Origin: JACRPH01 sp041665465
Lineage (GTDB): Archaea > Nanobdellota > Nanobdellia > Woesearchaeales > GW2011-AR9
NCBI GenBank assembly: GCA_041665465.1
Contig: JBAYIU010000001.1
Span: forward strand, 310,001-374,000
Direction: 5' to 3'
DNA length: 64,000 nt
Positions 52,965 through 62,278 of the stretch are shown here, piece by piece. The notes under the pieces were generated by a model that had not been told where the DNA came from, searched no databases, and saw nothing but the letters and a program-made list of their open reading frames with translations. The number at the start of each line of letters is the position of its first letter. Within the stretch, counting starts at the first letter, position 1. The position numbers were made by a program, and so were the translations under genes.

Positions 52965-53033
52965 CTTTATAAATAACCCCCTATCCTAATCCTTAAACCG
53001 TTAATACTACTTTCAAAGTAGGAGGAAAATAAG
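52965..53033 (+). promoter_or_regulatory. Ribosomal operon promoter and L1 leader hairpin
   Basis: A TATA-like ctttataaata (52965-52975) is followed by a leader of about 35-40 bases. CTACTT (53007-53012) and AAGTAG (53016-53021) form a 6-bp stem with a 3-base loop, whose last base begins the ribosome site GGAGG (53021-53025). L1 proteins of archaea repress their own mRNA by binding the leader near the start; this stem, beside the ribosome site, is a candidate for it. Confidence 0.5.
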
Positions 53034-53678
53034 TTGGATAAAGAACAAGTTCAAAAAGCATTGGATGAATTGAAAAAGCTGCCTAAACGCAAGTTCTCAC
53101 AGTCTTACGATTTAATTATTAATCTTAAGAATATTGACCTTAAGACTACTCCTGTTGATGTATTCGCATCCTTGCCTAATCCAAGGGGAATGAAAATAAA
53201 GATTGCCGCTATAGTGGATCAGGAATTAGCTGAACAAGCTAACAAATTCTGTGACTTAACTATCAGAGAGAATGAATTTCCTAAATATTCTGCAGATAAG
53301 AAACTGGCTAAAAAATTAGCTCAAGAATATGACTACTTTATTGCTCAAGCTAACCTCATGCCTAAGATTGCTGCCGTTTTCGGTCGATTCTTAGGAACTA
53401 GAGGAAAAATGCCTAACCCTAAAGCCGGATGTGTTGTTCCTGCTAACGGCAACTTAGAACTTCTAGTAAAAAAACTCAATCAAACTATCCATTTTACTAC
53501 CAAGAAAGCCTTAAACTTACAATGCTTAATTGGAAAAGAAGGGCAAAAGGATGAAGAAATTGTTAGTAACATCTTGGCAGCATATCAGAGTGTAGCTAAA
53601 CAAATGCCTCAAGACGAAACTCAGAACATTAAAAATGTCTGCTTAAAGTTGACTATGAGCAAACCGGTGAAGATCTAA
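53034..53678 (+). CDS. rpl1: Ribosomal protein L1 (uL1)
   Basis: A 214-residue large-subunit protein of the L1 stalk. RGMKIKIAAIVDQE near 51-64 and GRFLGTRGKMPNPKAGCVVP near 117-136 match the family; the GTRGKMPNP signature is intact. It starts with TTG at 53034, 8 bases after GGAGG (53021-53025); no ATG is closer. It is the first gene of the L1-L10-L12 operon, as in most archaea. Confidence 0.97.
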   Translation: MDKEQVQKALDELKKLPKRKFSQSYDLIINLKNIDLKTTPVDVFASLPNPRGMKIKIAAIVDQELAEQANKFCDLTIRENEFPKYSADKKLAKKLAQEYDYFIAQANLMPKIAAVFGRFLGTRGKMPNPKAGCVVPANGNLELLVKKLNQTIHFTTKKALNLQCLIGKEGQKDEEIVSNILAAYQSVAKQMPQDETQNIKNVCLKLTMSKPVKI

Positions 53679-53679
53679 A

Positions 53680-54522
53680 ATGGTCAGCGAACTTAAAATA
53701 CAACTTGTAGCGAAACTGGCTAAAGATATTCAGAAATATCCAGTCGTTGGATTAGTGGATATGCATAACTTGCCTGCTCAACAGTTGCAGAAGATGCGTA
53801 TCACCCTTAAAAGTAAAGGGGTTAAGATGACCATGGCCAGAAAGAGCTTATTACAACTGGCTTTAAAGGATTCTAAACGAGAAAATATTGTCCAATTGAC
53901 TGATATGATTAGAGGAATGCCGGCATTATTGTTCAGCACCGAAAACCCTTTCACATTATATGCTACTTTACAGAAGAGTAAATCGGCTGCACCAGCAAAA
54001 GCAGGCCAACTTTCACCTAAAGATATTGTGGTTAAAGCTGGTCCAACCAGTTTTGCTCCCGGTCCGATCATCTCAGAATTAGCAGCAGTCGGAATAAAGA
54101 CTAAAGTAGAAGCAGGAAAGTTAGCAGTTATCAGTGATACTACTATTGTCAAAGAAGGAGAAGTTATCTCTCAAAAAGTCTCTGAAACCATGAAGAGACT
54201 AGACATCAAACCGATGGAAATCGGATTAAACATCGTAGGAGTATGGGAGAACGGATTAGTATTCTCAGCCAAGCAGTTGCACATCGACGAAGCAGAATTT
54301 GCCAACAATGTAGCTCTTGCTGCTCAGTGGGCTTTCAACTTAGCAGTTGAATGTACTTATCCAACCTCAGACACTACTGACTTTATACTCCAAAAAGCTT
54401 TCCGAGAAGCCAAAGCTTTAAGTTTAGAAAGCAATTTCATAACACCGGAGACTAGGGATGAGCTATTAGCTAAATCCGAAAACCAAGCTCTTTCCGTCAA
54501 GAAAGAAGCCAATTGGGAATAA
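53680..54522 (+). CDS. rpl10: Ribosomal protein L10 / P0 (uL10)
   Basis: A 280-residue stalk base protein that binds 23S rRNA and anchors L12 dimers. The N-terminal rRNA-binding part shows YPVVGLVDMHNLPAQQLQKM and KMTMARKSLLQLAL; the archaeal insert and C-terminal helices follow. The usual acidic L12-binding spine region is present, but the protein ends LSVKKEANWE, a little shorter than longer archaeal P0 forms with a C-terminal P1-like tail. It begins 1 base after L1. Confidence 0.96.
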   Translation: MVSELKIQLVAKLAKDIQKYPVVGLVDMHNLPAQQLQKMRITLKSKGVKMTMARKSLLQLALKDSKRENIVQLTDMIRGMPALLFSTENPFTLYATLQKSKSAAPAKAGQLSPKDIVVKAGPTSFAPGPIISELAAVGIKTKVEAGKLAVISDTTIVKEGEVISQKVSETMKRLDIKPMEIGLNIVGVWENGLVFSAKQLHIDEAEFANNVALAAQWAFNLAVECTYPTSDTTDFILQKAFREAKALSLESNFITPETRDELLAKSENQALSVKKEANWE

Positions 54523-54553
54523 AATTCAATAATTCATATAGGAGGAATTAAAA

Positions 54554-54856
54554 ATGGAATATATTTACGCCGCAATGTTGTTGCACAAAGCAGGAAAGGA
54601 AATAACTGAAGCTAGTGTTAAAGCTGTACTTACTGCTGCTGGTGTGAAGGTTGAAGAAGCTCGAGTAAAAGCTTTAGTGGCTGCTTTACAAGGAGTTAAC
54701 ATCGAAGAAGCAATTAAGAAAGCTTCTGTCGTCGCTGCTCCAGTTGCTGCTGCTCCTGCTGCACATCACGAAGCCAAAAAGGAAGAGAAGCCAAAAGAAG
54801 ATGAGAAGAAGAACGAAGCTGCTGCCGCTGCCGGTTTAAGCGCTTTATTCGGATAA
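54554..54856 (+). CDS. rpl12: Ribosomal protein L12 / P1
   Basis: A 100-residue acidic stalk protein. The N-terminal dimerisation helix is MEYIYAAMLLHKAGKEITEA and the hinge is Ala/Pro-rich (VAAPVAAAPAAHHEAKKEEK). The conserved end (AAAAGLSALFG) is the factor-binding tip that recruits EF1 and EF2. GGAGG lies before the ATG. It is last in the L1-L10-L12 operon. Confidence 0.97.
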   Translation: MEYIYAAMLLHKAGKEITEASVKAVLTAAGVKVEEARVKALVAALQGVNIEEAIKKASVVAAPVAAAPAAHHEAKKEEKPKEDEKKNEAAAAAGLSALFG

Positions 54857-54858
54857 GC

Positions 54859-54880
54859 TTTTCTTTTTTTTAATTTTTTT
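54859..54880 (+). terminator. Poly-T terminator after L12
   Basis: A T-rich tract with two T-runs (54865-54871 and 54874-54880) follows the L12 stop by a few bases, the common archaeal termination signal. Confidence 0.6.
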
Positions 54881-54935
54881 ATAATTATTATCTTAAATTA
54901 CCCCAATCATAAGGGGGGTTGAAACCGACGAACGC

Positions 54936-55820
54936 GTGAGATACATGGACGAGAATATTCAAAACATTGAAGAATTAAGGCAAGAATTAATTCAGAAGAA
55001 GAGAGAAGTTTCTACTCTACGTCCTCAATTGGGTTCTATCAGTAACCAGAAAGAACAGAGTTTCCGCGATTTAAGGTCAGCCAGAGATAAAATTAAGTTT
55101 AGAGCTTCTAAAATTCAAGAGTTAAAGAAAACTCGTGACGATTTAACTAAACAGGTTAAAGGGTTTAAAGAAGAAAGAGAAAAGTTTAATCTAGAAGTTA
55201 AAGAAAAGTCTGAAGAGAGAAAAGAAGTAGGCCAAAAGAAGAAAGAGTTGTTAGATAAACTTAACATCAAAGAAGATCCTGCTAAGATTAAACATCTTAT
55301 TCAATCTTTAGAAAGTAAGATTGAAACAGAAGTAATGCCTTTTTCTAAAGAACAACAATTAAACAAAAAGATAAAAGAGCTCAAGGTCCAGCTTAAAGAA
55401 GTAGAAAAGCTGGGTGAAGTGTGGAAAGAGATTAATGCTTCTTCCTCTAATTTAACAGAAGTTAGACAAAAAGCAGAAGAATCACACCATAGTGTACAAA
55501 CTCTAGCTAAACAATCTCAAGAGAAACATGAAGAAATCAACCGATTATATGAAGAGCTAAAAGAACTGCGGAATCAAGAACAACCTTTAGCGGAGAAATA
55601 TCTCAAAGAGAAGAAAGAATTTGAAGAATTAAAGAAAAAGGTTGACGAATTGCAAGTAAGAATCGGAGAATTAAGCAAGTTATTAAATGAAGAAGACGAA
55701 AAAGATTACAAAAGCAGAGTACAAGAGAAAACTGCTGAGATTAAAGAGAAAATAAAATCTAGAAAGAAATTAAGCACTGAAGACATTCTTGCATTTCAGG
55801 CATCTAAAGATAGGGATTAA
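54936..55820 (+). CDS. Coiled-coil protein of the COG1340 type
   Basis: A 294-residue, nearly all-helical protein with long heptad coiled coils (residues 10-110 and 175-270: RQELIQKKREVSTL, EKFNLEVKEKSEER, KKEFEELKKKVDELQVRIGE). It matches the archaeal family of predicted coiled-coil proteins often found near ribosomal genes, with a short helical C-terminus (LSTEDILAFQASKDRD). Translation may start at GTG 54936 or ATG 54945; both agree on the product. It follows the ribosomal operon after a terminator, so it has its own promoter. Confidence 0.85.
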   Translation: MRYMDENIQNIEELRQELIQKKREVSTLRPQLGSISNQKEQSFRDLRSARDKIKFRASKIQELKKTRDDLTKQVKGFKEEREKFNLEVKEKSEERKEVGQKKKELLDKLNIKEDPAKIKHLIQSLESKIETEVMPFSKEQQLNKKIKELKVQLKEVEKLGEVWKEINASSSNLTEVRQKAEESHHSVQTLAKQSQEKHEEINRLYEELKELRNQEQPLAEKYLKEKKEFEELKKKVDELQVRIGELSKLLNEEDEKDYKSRVQEKTAEIKEKIKSRKKLSTEDILAFQASKDRD

Positions 55821-55863
55821 ATTTATTAACCGTTAAGATTTTATGATACTTATTTCCTAGAGA

Positions 55864-56400
55864 ATGGTAGAAAAAATTGATGTGGTAGATGAACGAGACA
55901 GAGTTATTGGTAAAGCACTTCGTTCTATGGTACACAAGAAGAGGCTACGCCATCGCCGAGTTGCCGTTCTTATTTTTATGGATGATTCTTATCAACATAC
56001 TTTAATTCAAAAGAGAAGTAAAATGAAAGATGTTGCTCCGGGAAAATGGGCCCATTTAGAAGGACATATTTTAGCGGGTGAAAGTTATCTTCAAGGAGCT
56101 AAACGGGAGATTGAAGAAGAGATGTTTCAAGGGAAAACAGTAAAATTAAAAAACAAGTTAGAATTATTATTCAAATTAAAGTCTAGCTTGGACCAAGATC
56201 AAGTGTTCCTAGCAGTTTATCGTACCATCTTAAACGGCCCGTTTAAACTGCAAAAAGAGGAAGTAGCCCAGTATAAATTTATAAGGGTTCCAGAGTTAGT
56301 TCGAGATATTAAAGCTCATCCCAGAAAATATACTGAAACCGCTCGAGCCGTATTTATAGAATATGCTCAGGAGTTTTACCATGGAAGAAGAAATCATTGA
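55864..56400 (+). CDS. NUDIX hydrolase 1, IDI-like
   Basis: A 178-residue NUDIX-fold enzyme with the signature GHILAGESYLQGAKREIEEE (about 76-95; box G-x5-E-x7-REU-x-EE). The N-terminus VEKIDVVDERDRVIGKALR resembles isopentenyl-diphosphate isomerase-like proteins (COG1443), but no isomerase Cys pair is evident, so it is probably a nucleoside-diphosphate-type hydrolase. Its 3' end overlaps the second NUDIX gene by 20 bases. Confidence 0.88.
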   Translation: MVEKIDVVDERDRVIGKALRSMVHKKRLRHRRVAVLIFMDDSYQHTLIQKRSKMKDVAPGKWAHLEGHILAGESYLQGAKREIEEEMFQGKTVKLKNKLELLFKLKSSLDQDQVFLAVYRTILNGPFKLQKEEVAQYKFIRVPELVRDIKAHPRKYTETARAVFIEYAQEFYHGRRNH

Positions 56401-56893
56401 TATCGTTGATGAAAACGATAATGTTATTGGACAAGATACTAAAGTAAATGCTCATACTCAGAGCAAATGGCATCGCAGTGCCGGATTTCTATTGTTTAAA
56501 GATAATAGTTGGAACGAAGTTCTGGTCATTAAAAGAGCTAAAAACCAATTATTAGCCATCCCCGCCGGACATCTGTTGAAGGGAGAGTCTTATTTACATG
56601 GGGGATTAAGAGAGCTGCATGAAGAGATGTTAGTAAACAAGTATCTTCCGGATGTGGACATTACTGCTTTGTTCAGGATGAAAACTAAAGAGAGCAAAGA
56701 ATTTATTCTTATATACCGGATTGCTTATCCCGGGCCGTTCCAGATAAATGAAGAGATAGCAGAATACCATTTTGTTTCTATTAGAAGTTTATTAAAAGAT
56801 ATGAAAGACCATCCGGACATTTATGATGCTAACTTCAGAGATTTAATGGATGAATATGTCAGAAAGGGATTCTTGAATGTTAAAGGAGCTTGA
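56381..56893 (+). CDS. NUDIX hydrolase 2, IDI-like
   Basis: 170 residues from the ATG at 56381 (MEEEIIDIVDENDNVIGQD). NUDIX box GHLLKGESYLHGGLRELHEE. It is a clear paralogue of the first gene, with the same N-terminal IDIVDENDNVIG block. The ATG at 56381 is preferred over 56363 by alignment with the first. The last 14 bases overlap the ksgA gene on the other strand. Confidence 0.87.
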   Translation: MEEEIIDIVDENDNVIGQDTKVNAHTQSKWHRSAGFLLFKDNSWNEVLVIKRAKNQLLAIPAGHLLKGESYLHGGLRELHEEMLVNKYLPDVDITALFRMKTKESKEFILIYRIAYPGPFQINEEIAEYHFVSIRSLLKDMKDHPDIYDANFRDLMDEYVRKGFLNVKGA

Positions 56894-57626
56894 TTCTTTC
56901 TTCTAAAATCTCAAATTGAACATTACTAAGATGCTCAACTCGCTTATTTAATAATTCTTTGTAAAGAAGTAATTTATCCATCTGCTCTTTAGCCTGCTTC
57001 TTAGTAATATTTCTTACTCGCATAAAAGAGAACATTAACGCATTCTTGATCTTCTTATCATCTTGTGAGATTAATTCTTTTATGATTTGTTCTGGTTCAG
57101 TTAACTTGGTGGTTCTTTTTTCTAACTTAATCAACATAGAATCCACCCTCGGCTTGGGAGAGAAACACTCTCTGGGCACCCATTCTAACTTTTCGATTCT
57201 AAAGAATAAGTTTGTGATGGAATTCCACTTGCTTTTTCCCACCAATAATTCCGCAAATTTTTGACCAACTAAAAGCACTGCTAAATCAAAATTTAGTTTT
57301 AACATCTTTTTTAACAGAGGTTCAGAGATAGAGTAAGGGATATTAGCTACAATTTTATTAAACGGTTCAAATTCCATTAATTCTAAAGCATTCCCGAAAA
57401 TTACTTCTACGTTCTTAGGTAAAGTGGCAAGATCGTCTTTGAACTCTTGATCTAACTCTATCGCAATCACTGTCTTACATTTCTTGGCCAGTTCTGCGGT
57501 AAGGACACCTTTCCCAGGACCGATCTCTAGCACCACATCTGTTTTCTTTAACTCTGCTGCTTTAAGTGAAGCCTCGATTACTTTAGGATCTTGCAGAAAG
57601 TGTTGATCGTGTTTTAGTTCAGACAT
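56880..57626 (-). CDS. ksgA: rRNA adenine N6-dimethyltransferase KsgA/Dim1
   Basis: A 248-residue SAM enzyme that dimethylates the two adjacent adenines in helix 45 of 16S rRNA. Motifs: HFLQDPKVIEA near 9, motif I VVLEIGPGKGVLTAELA (about 31-47), acidic AIELDQEF (near 54) and the catalytic VANIPYSIS (near 92-100), equivalent to NLPY. The C-terminal helical domain is short, as is usual in archaea. Its 3' end overlaps the second NUDIX gene by 14 bases. Confidence 0.96.
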   Translation of the reverse strand: MSELKHDQHFLQDPKVIEASLKAAELKKTDVVLEIGPGKGVLTAELAKKCKTVIAIELDQEFKDDLATLPKNVEVIFGNALELMEFEPFNKIVANIPYSISEPLLKKMLKLNFDLAVLLVGQKFAELLVGKSKWNSITNLFFRIEKLEWVPRECFSPKPRVDSMLIKLEKRTTKLTEPEQIIKELISQDDKKIKNALMFSFMRVRNITKKQAKEQMDKLLLYKELLNKRVEHLSNVQFEILEERIKLL

Positions 57627-57703
57627 AAGGATAGGATAAAGGAGGAAGTTAAAAAGATTTCTGAAAGAATAAAATTAATTCAATTTCTTCATTTAGGAGT
57701 TAG

Positions 57704-58342
57704 TTATACCAAGACCAACATTTGGCCAATCGCTTCCTTTAATTCTCCTTGACAATTTTGTAGTCCTTCAATCATAGAGGTAGTCCATTGTCCATTGAAT
57801 TTTCCTTTAGAATAGAAGCATTCCATTGTTTTTCCTTCTACCATTCTTTTTATGAGGGGGTCCTCTTTATCGCTTAATTTAACTACCTCTTTGGTAAGGA
57901 CACAACTAGAATTAACAGAATAACTAATTGTACCTACATCGGTTGTTTCTTGATAAGTGGTAGCGTTGCACTGGTTTGCCTGAACTACAAAACAATTCAT
58001 ATCTTTGCAACTAGAACCAGATACTGCAGAAACTATGAATGAAATCATTAAAATCAGGGCCAGAATAAATCCAATGGCTCCTAAAACAAACCCAGCAATA
58101 GCCAATCCTCTTCCCGAATTAAGGCCTTTGTTAATATTGATTAGCGCAAGTATCCCAAACAAAATTGCAAGTATCACCAATATCCATCCAAAAAAAGGAA
58201 TCCATCCTAGTAAGATCGAAAAAATTCCTAAAATCAAAGAAGCGATAGCCAATCCGGAGGTCTTCTTGTTTCTATTCTCTGGATTCTTTGTTAACAGCCC
58301 AAGAATACCGCCTGACAAGAAAGACCTGTTTTTTTCATTCAT
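57704..58342 (-). CDS. DUF4190-like membrane protein
   Basis: A 212-residue protein. Residues 29-105 hold two or three membrane segments of the DUF4190 type (SGLAIASLILGIFSILLGWI, VILAILFGILALI, GLAIAGFVLGAIGFILALIL). A lumen-like Cys-rich C-terminal part (CKDMNC, CNATTYQE, CVLTKEV, ENCQGEL) follows. The ATG at 58342 overlaps the end of the upstream exported gene by 8 bases, so they form an operon. Confidence 0.75.
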   Translation of the reverse strand: MNEKNRSFLSGGILGLLTKNPENRNKKTSGLAIASLILGIFSILLGWIPFFGWILVILAILFGILALININKGLNSGRGLAIAGFVLGAIGFILALILMISFIVSAVSGSSCKDMNCFVVQANQCNATTYQETTDVGTISYSVNSSCVLTKEVVKLSDKEDPLIKRMVEGKTMECFYSKGKFNGQWTTSMIEGLQNCQGELKEAIGQMLVLV

Positions 58343-59951
58343 TTTTTTTATCTCCTATAGGTGAGATACCCAAATCACTTCTGATATTGGTAAGCTTATC
58401 AGAGATAGAAAAAGCTCGAGATATCTTTTCAATATCTTCTGCTGCACCCTTCATTCTATCAGTAACTGGTAGTACTAAACTCTTTAGATTATCTTGTAAC
58501 CCTTTTAATAGAGGCGATGTTTCCACGGTAGGAAGAGTGATAACCTTTTCTTTTGGGTTCATCTCTTGTAATAACTGTGCCCTGATGGCTGGATTACTAA
58601 CAGCATTCATTAATTGTTGGTATTTAAACGGATTTTTACTTTTTGCAGCTACCAATGCGTCTCTATAATAGTTGTAAGATTGTTGGTTATCCCCTTCCCA
58701 TTTGGATAGGGTTCCCATTTGCCATAATGCATCTACGTTATAATTATCATTATCTAAAACATTATTCTGTAAATCGGACTTTAATTTCTGTAGTTTATTT
58801 TGATAATCCTTCTTTTTTACCTCTAGATCCGAGTCAGAAGCTCCGGAATTAAGAGCATCTTGATAATCATTCTTGGCATTTACCACATCTATCCCTTGTG
58901 ACCGAGTTTGCTCGAAATTCTGTTCTGCTCGTGTCTGTGCGGGGTCGATAAATTGTGGAGTGTGCTCTCCGAAAACTTTATTCATAGCATCAGAATAATA
59001 TTTTTGTAGTTCACTCATCTCTTTCTCATGGTATGCCGCTACCGATACTTCTACTGAATAATCTGAGTCTGAGGAGGGTGGTGGAACTAACTGAGTGTTT
59101 GGAATAATAGTGGGAATAGTGAGTTCAGTAGAGGAAGTTGCAGTTTGTTCCGTGGAAGTATAGTCAGTTGGTGTTTCCTCGTTAGAGGGAGTACTTTTTT
59201 TTAAAAGATCGTTTATCTGATTTAAGGCGTCCTGTTGAGCTTGGAACGAGGTCATAAAATGAGTGTATGATCCAATATTTATTTGTCGTTGAATACTATT
59301 ACGGCATTGGCAACCTTCTGAGTTAGGTTTACTCTGCCAGCATTGATCGCAATTTGCCAACTGGGATCCTAAATTATTAGCATCGGTTTGAGCAGCAGTA
59401 TATTCTTGAGAAGAGATCTTATCAGCACCATCTTGTATTCCTGATGCTTGTTGATATACTTCAGAAGAATATTTACTTGCAGCAAAACTTACTTCATCAG
59501 ATACTAACTGTTTGATTTTATCCACATCAGAAATCAGCTGATTGCCATCAATCCTTTGCTGATCAAGATTTTCATTAGAAAATTCTCCGATTGATTTTGG
59601 ATTTAACAGATTATTGTCCTCGGGATTTTCTTTGGTTTTAGTAAGAGGATTCTCGTCAAGGTATGCTTGGTCGATTGCTGTTTGCAATTGGTCGCACTGA
59701 GCTTCAGTTATTCCTACAGTTCCCCATCGGCAGTATCTCTCCCATGTGGCATATAACTCATCGTATGTTCCTGAGGTGGGAAGTGTACTTGTAGAAGAAG
59801 TTTTCCCGACATTTACCGCTCCGGCATTATAATTTGGATCGGGGATGCAACTTCCATCAAAATTGGGCATTTGTCCGGTTGGGCAAGCACTACTCAAGCA
59901 GATAAAACAAAGCAGAAGTGTTCCTAAGGCAATTATCAACCTCTTTTTCAT
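58335..59951 (-). CDS. Exported helical protein, 538 aa
   Basis: A secreted protein with signal peptide (LIIALGTLLLCFICLSSAC, residues 5-23) and possible lipid anchoring at the Cys. The remainder is rich in helices, Gln, Ser and Thr, including a Ser/Thr-rich linker (ETPTDYTSTEQTATSSTELT) and a tetratricopeptide-like stretch (LWQMGTLSKWEGDNQQSYNY near 410). The gene is coupled to the DUF4190-like gene downstream. It is divergent from the transglutaminase gene and may belong to the same envelope system. Confidence 0.7.
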   Translation of the reverse strand: MKKRLIIALGTLLLCFICLSSACPTGQMPNFDGSCIPDPNYNAGAVNVGKTSSTSTLPTSGTYDELYATWERYCRWGTVGITEAQCDQLQTAIDQAYLDENPLTKTKENPEDNNLLNPKSIGEFSNENLDQQRIDGNQLISDVDKIKQLVSDEVSFAASKYSSEVYQQASGIQDGADKISSQEYTAAQTDANNLGSQLANCDQCWQSKPNSEGCQCRNSIQRQINIGSYTHFMTSFQAQQDALNQINDLLKKSTPSNEETPTDYTSTEQTATSSTELTIPTIIPNTQLVPPPSSDSDYSVEVSVAAYHEKEMSELQKYYSDAMNKVFGEHTPQFIDPAQTRAEQNFEQTRSQGIDVVNAKNDYQDALNSGASDSDLEVKKKDYQNKLQKLKSDLQNNVLDNDNYNVDALWQMGTLSKWEGDNQQSYNYYRDALVAAKSKNPFKYQQLMNAVSNPAIRAQLLQEMNPKEKVITLPTVETSPLLKGLQDNLKSLVLPVTDRMKGAAEDIEKISRAFSISDKLTNIRSDLGISPIGDKKNE

Positions 59952-60054
59952 AGTCTTAAGTAATATCTCAAAGTTTAAATATCTTTTTATACTAAATTTA
60001 ACTTAATAAGTATAGTAAGTTATATATATCTAAAAAGTATATCCTTCTGAAGAG

Positions 60055-61761
60055 GTGCGTAGTTTGGATATAGATAAGTTAAAAGCAAAAGAGATTAAGA
60101 TAAAGAAGTCAGTAGGTGCAGAATCAAAGAAAGTACTGGAATATGTTGGATTCTTTCAGAAGTATTTTCTTAAATACTTTTTGATTTCTCTGGGTGCTTT
60201 AATAGTATTACTTTTTATTATTTTATGGTTAACAGGAGTATTCTCTTTTTGTGGAGATATTTACTGCACGGAAAAAGAATGTAATAGTGGATGTAAAGAT
60301 TGTGATCCTGGCAGCTGTGTAGACCAAACTTGTCAGCCACAGGTGAAAGAGGACTGTGAAAATTCCCCTGATTGCGTTTGTGATATAAATGAAGTATGTG
60401 GAGTGGGAAGGAAGAATAGTAAAAATAATGGCTGCTATGTTATAACTTGTGGAGACGGCTTCTGTGATGCGAAAGGAGAGAATAAGAATAATTGTTGTTT
60501 AGATTGTAGCTGCGAACCAGGATACTCTTGTAATCAACAGAAAAATGAATGTCAGTTTCAGATTCCAGAGCTGGGTTTAACCGCTAACTCTCTTCTGACG
60601 GGAGTTTCCGCTAGTTCGTTATATTCTAATCGGGAATTAATTGATGATAATGGGAAAAAGCACCCATTATTGTCGTTAAAAATATCTAATAATGGGATAA
60701 ATGTAGCTAAAGGCGTAAAATTATCACTGAACATTGGACAATACATGGAGAAACAAGAAGAGAATTTAGGAGATATTGCTTCTCAGAGCAGTAAAGATTA
60801 CGAATGGTATCCCACTTCTACCGAAAATATGCTCAATATTAGGGATGATACAAGTGTGTTAATTAATGTGGTGGCTAGTTTTCAAGATGAACATGGACAG
60901 AGATATACATCTACGAAAAGTATTCCTCTGACTATTGTAGGAAGAAATAACTGGGGAACTTATTCTTCGGTTTCACAGTTTGTGACTCCCATAGACGGAG
61001 TAGTGAGAATGGCAGTTTCTTCTGCAGGCACTTTTTCTACTCTTGATGACCAAGGAATTCAAGATGCTACCAAACAGATATGGGATTTTCTTCGAGGACA
61101 GAATATTGATTATATTTCTGATCCCACCATAGAATATCGTCAATATCCTGCTGAAGTGTTAGAGAGAAAGAAAGGAGATTGTGATGATCTAGCTACAATG
61201 TATGTGGGGTTATTAGAATCAGTAGGAATAAAAACCGCTTTAATCACTCATCCTGGGCATATGTATGCTGCTTATTACGATAGCAAGTTTATTTATCCAG
61301 TAGAAACCACCATGTTAACCGCTTCTTTTGCAGAAGCTTATAATTCTGGATTAAAAGAATATAATGAACATGAGAATGATCGAACCGTAACTAAAATAGA
61401 AGAAGAGTGGAAGAATAAGAACATAAAAACTCCAGGGTTTGTAGGAATTAACACTACAAACGTAGAGTTCCCAAATATTATTGTGCATACTGCTCAGAGT
61501 TCAGAATGGGTGTGTGCCAGCCAAGGGCAGTATGGATGTTTACAATATGATTTAGCGGTGTATTGTGATATCACTTTTGAAAACACGGGAGCAGGAGAAG
61601 GACAAAAATGTGTTAACGTCAATACTTATGTTGATGAACAACTGGTACAAACTAAGGTAGCTTGTGAAAAAGTTGGAGCTAAAGACAATAGTGAGACCAG
61701 AGTGACTTACATTGGAAATCATGCCAATACTGCTTATAATTATAGGTGTGAAGTGAAGTAA
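60055..61761 (+). CDS. Membrane-anchored transglutaminase-like protein
   Basis: A 568-residue protein. One membrane segment (about residues 40-62, FLISLGALIVLLFIILWLTG) anchors a Cys-rich region (about 65-165, many CxxC spacings like CSCEPGYSC). A beta-rich middle leads to a transglutaminase-like domain near 360-425: RKKGDCDDLATMYVGLLESV (catalytic Cys), ALITHPGHMYAAYY (His) and FIYPVETT (acidic partner). A C-terminal beta domain has more Cys. It may crosslink or cleave surface peptides. The GTG at 60055 fits a TATA-like box (ttatatatat, about 60020-60029) 30 bases above. Confidence 0.8.
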   Translation: MRSLDIDKLKAKEIKIKKSVGAESKKVLEYVGFFQKYFLKYFLISLGALIVLLFIILWLTGVFSFCGDIYCTEKECNSGCKDCDPGSCVDQTCQPQVKEDCENSPDCVCDINEVCGVGRKNSKNNGCYVITCGDGFCDAKGENKNNCCLDCSCEPGYSCNQQKNECQFQIPELGLTANSLLTGVSASSLYSNRELIDDNGKKHPLLSLKISNNGINVAKGVKLSLNIGQYMEKQEENLGDIASQSSKDYEWYPTSTENMLNIRDDTSVLINVVASFQDEHGQRYTSTKSIPLTIVGRNNWGTYSSVSQFVTPIDGVVRMAVSSAGTFSTLDDQGIQDATKQIWDFLRGQNIDYISDPTIEYRQYPAEVLERKKGDCDDLATMYVGLLESVGIKTALITHPGHMYAAYYDSKFIYPVETTMLTASFAEAYNSGLKEYNEHENDRTVTKIEEEWKNKNIKTPGFVGINTTNVEFPNIIVHTAQSSEWVCASQGQYGCLQYDLAVYCDITFENTGAGEGQKCVNVNTYVDEQLVQTKVACEKVGAKDNSETRVTYIGNHANTAYNYRCEVK

Positions 61762-61804
61762 GCAAATCCAAAAGTAATTTAAACCTAAAGAATATACTTC
61801 TATT

Positions 61805-62278
61805 ATGGCAGACAAAGATGTCCAAAAAGTCAAGATTAAAGGAGCACTATGGAATTTCAGAAATTTCTTAGGCATCATCAAAGATATTCTCACTATTATT
61901 CTGTTATTAGTATTAATTGGAGGAGCAATAACTTTAATGACCGTTGTTCCAAATCTGTTACAAACCCTTAACACTTTACCTGGATTAATCGGAACCATGC
62001 AGAACGGTGGCCCGGAAGCACTGATGCAAGAATTCCAGAACGATGTTAATTCAGGAAATTGGGACGGAGCGTTACAAAAGATTGAAGCTTTTGAGACTGC
62101 AAGTGGAATGATGGGACTTCCTCCTGAAACCAAACAGGCTTTACAAGAATTAAAATCGGCAGTGCAAGCTCACGACAAATCTAAGGTGGATTTAATACTA
62201 AGTCAGATGGATAGTAAAGAAAGTTCCAGTCAAAATTATAATGTTCAACAACAGGTGAATGTAAATGGTGGAAGATAA
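61805..62278 (+). CDS. Single-pass membrane protein, 157 aa
   Basis: Residues 21-53 (FLGIIKDILTIILLLVLIGG and on) make one membrane segment. The cytosolic start is MADKDVQKVKIKGALWNFR. The C-terminal part is helical and Gln-rich (GALQKIEAF, VQAHDKSKVDLILSQMDS). It is paralogous at its N-terminus to the next gene, which overlaps its end by 14 bases. It follows the transglutaminase gene by 40 bases and probably belongs to the same membrane system. Confidence 0.72.
   Translation: MADKDVQKVKIKGALWNFRNFLGIIKDILTIILLLVLIGGAITLMTVVPNLLQTLNTLPGLIGTMQNGGPEALMQEFQNDVNSGNWDGALQKIEAFETASGMMGLPPETKQALQELKSAVQAHDKSKVDLILSQMDSKESSSQNYNVQQQVNVNGGR

Noticed and set aside
61552..62133. Minus-strand open frame of 193 codons
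   Set aside because: It spans the end of the transglutaminase-like gene and the next membrane gene, both well supported on the other strand.
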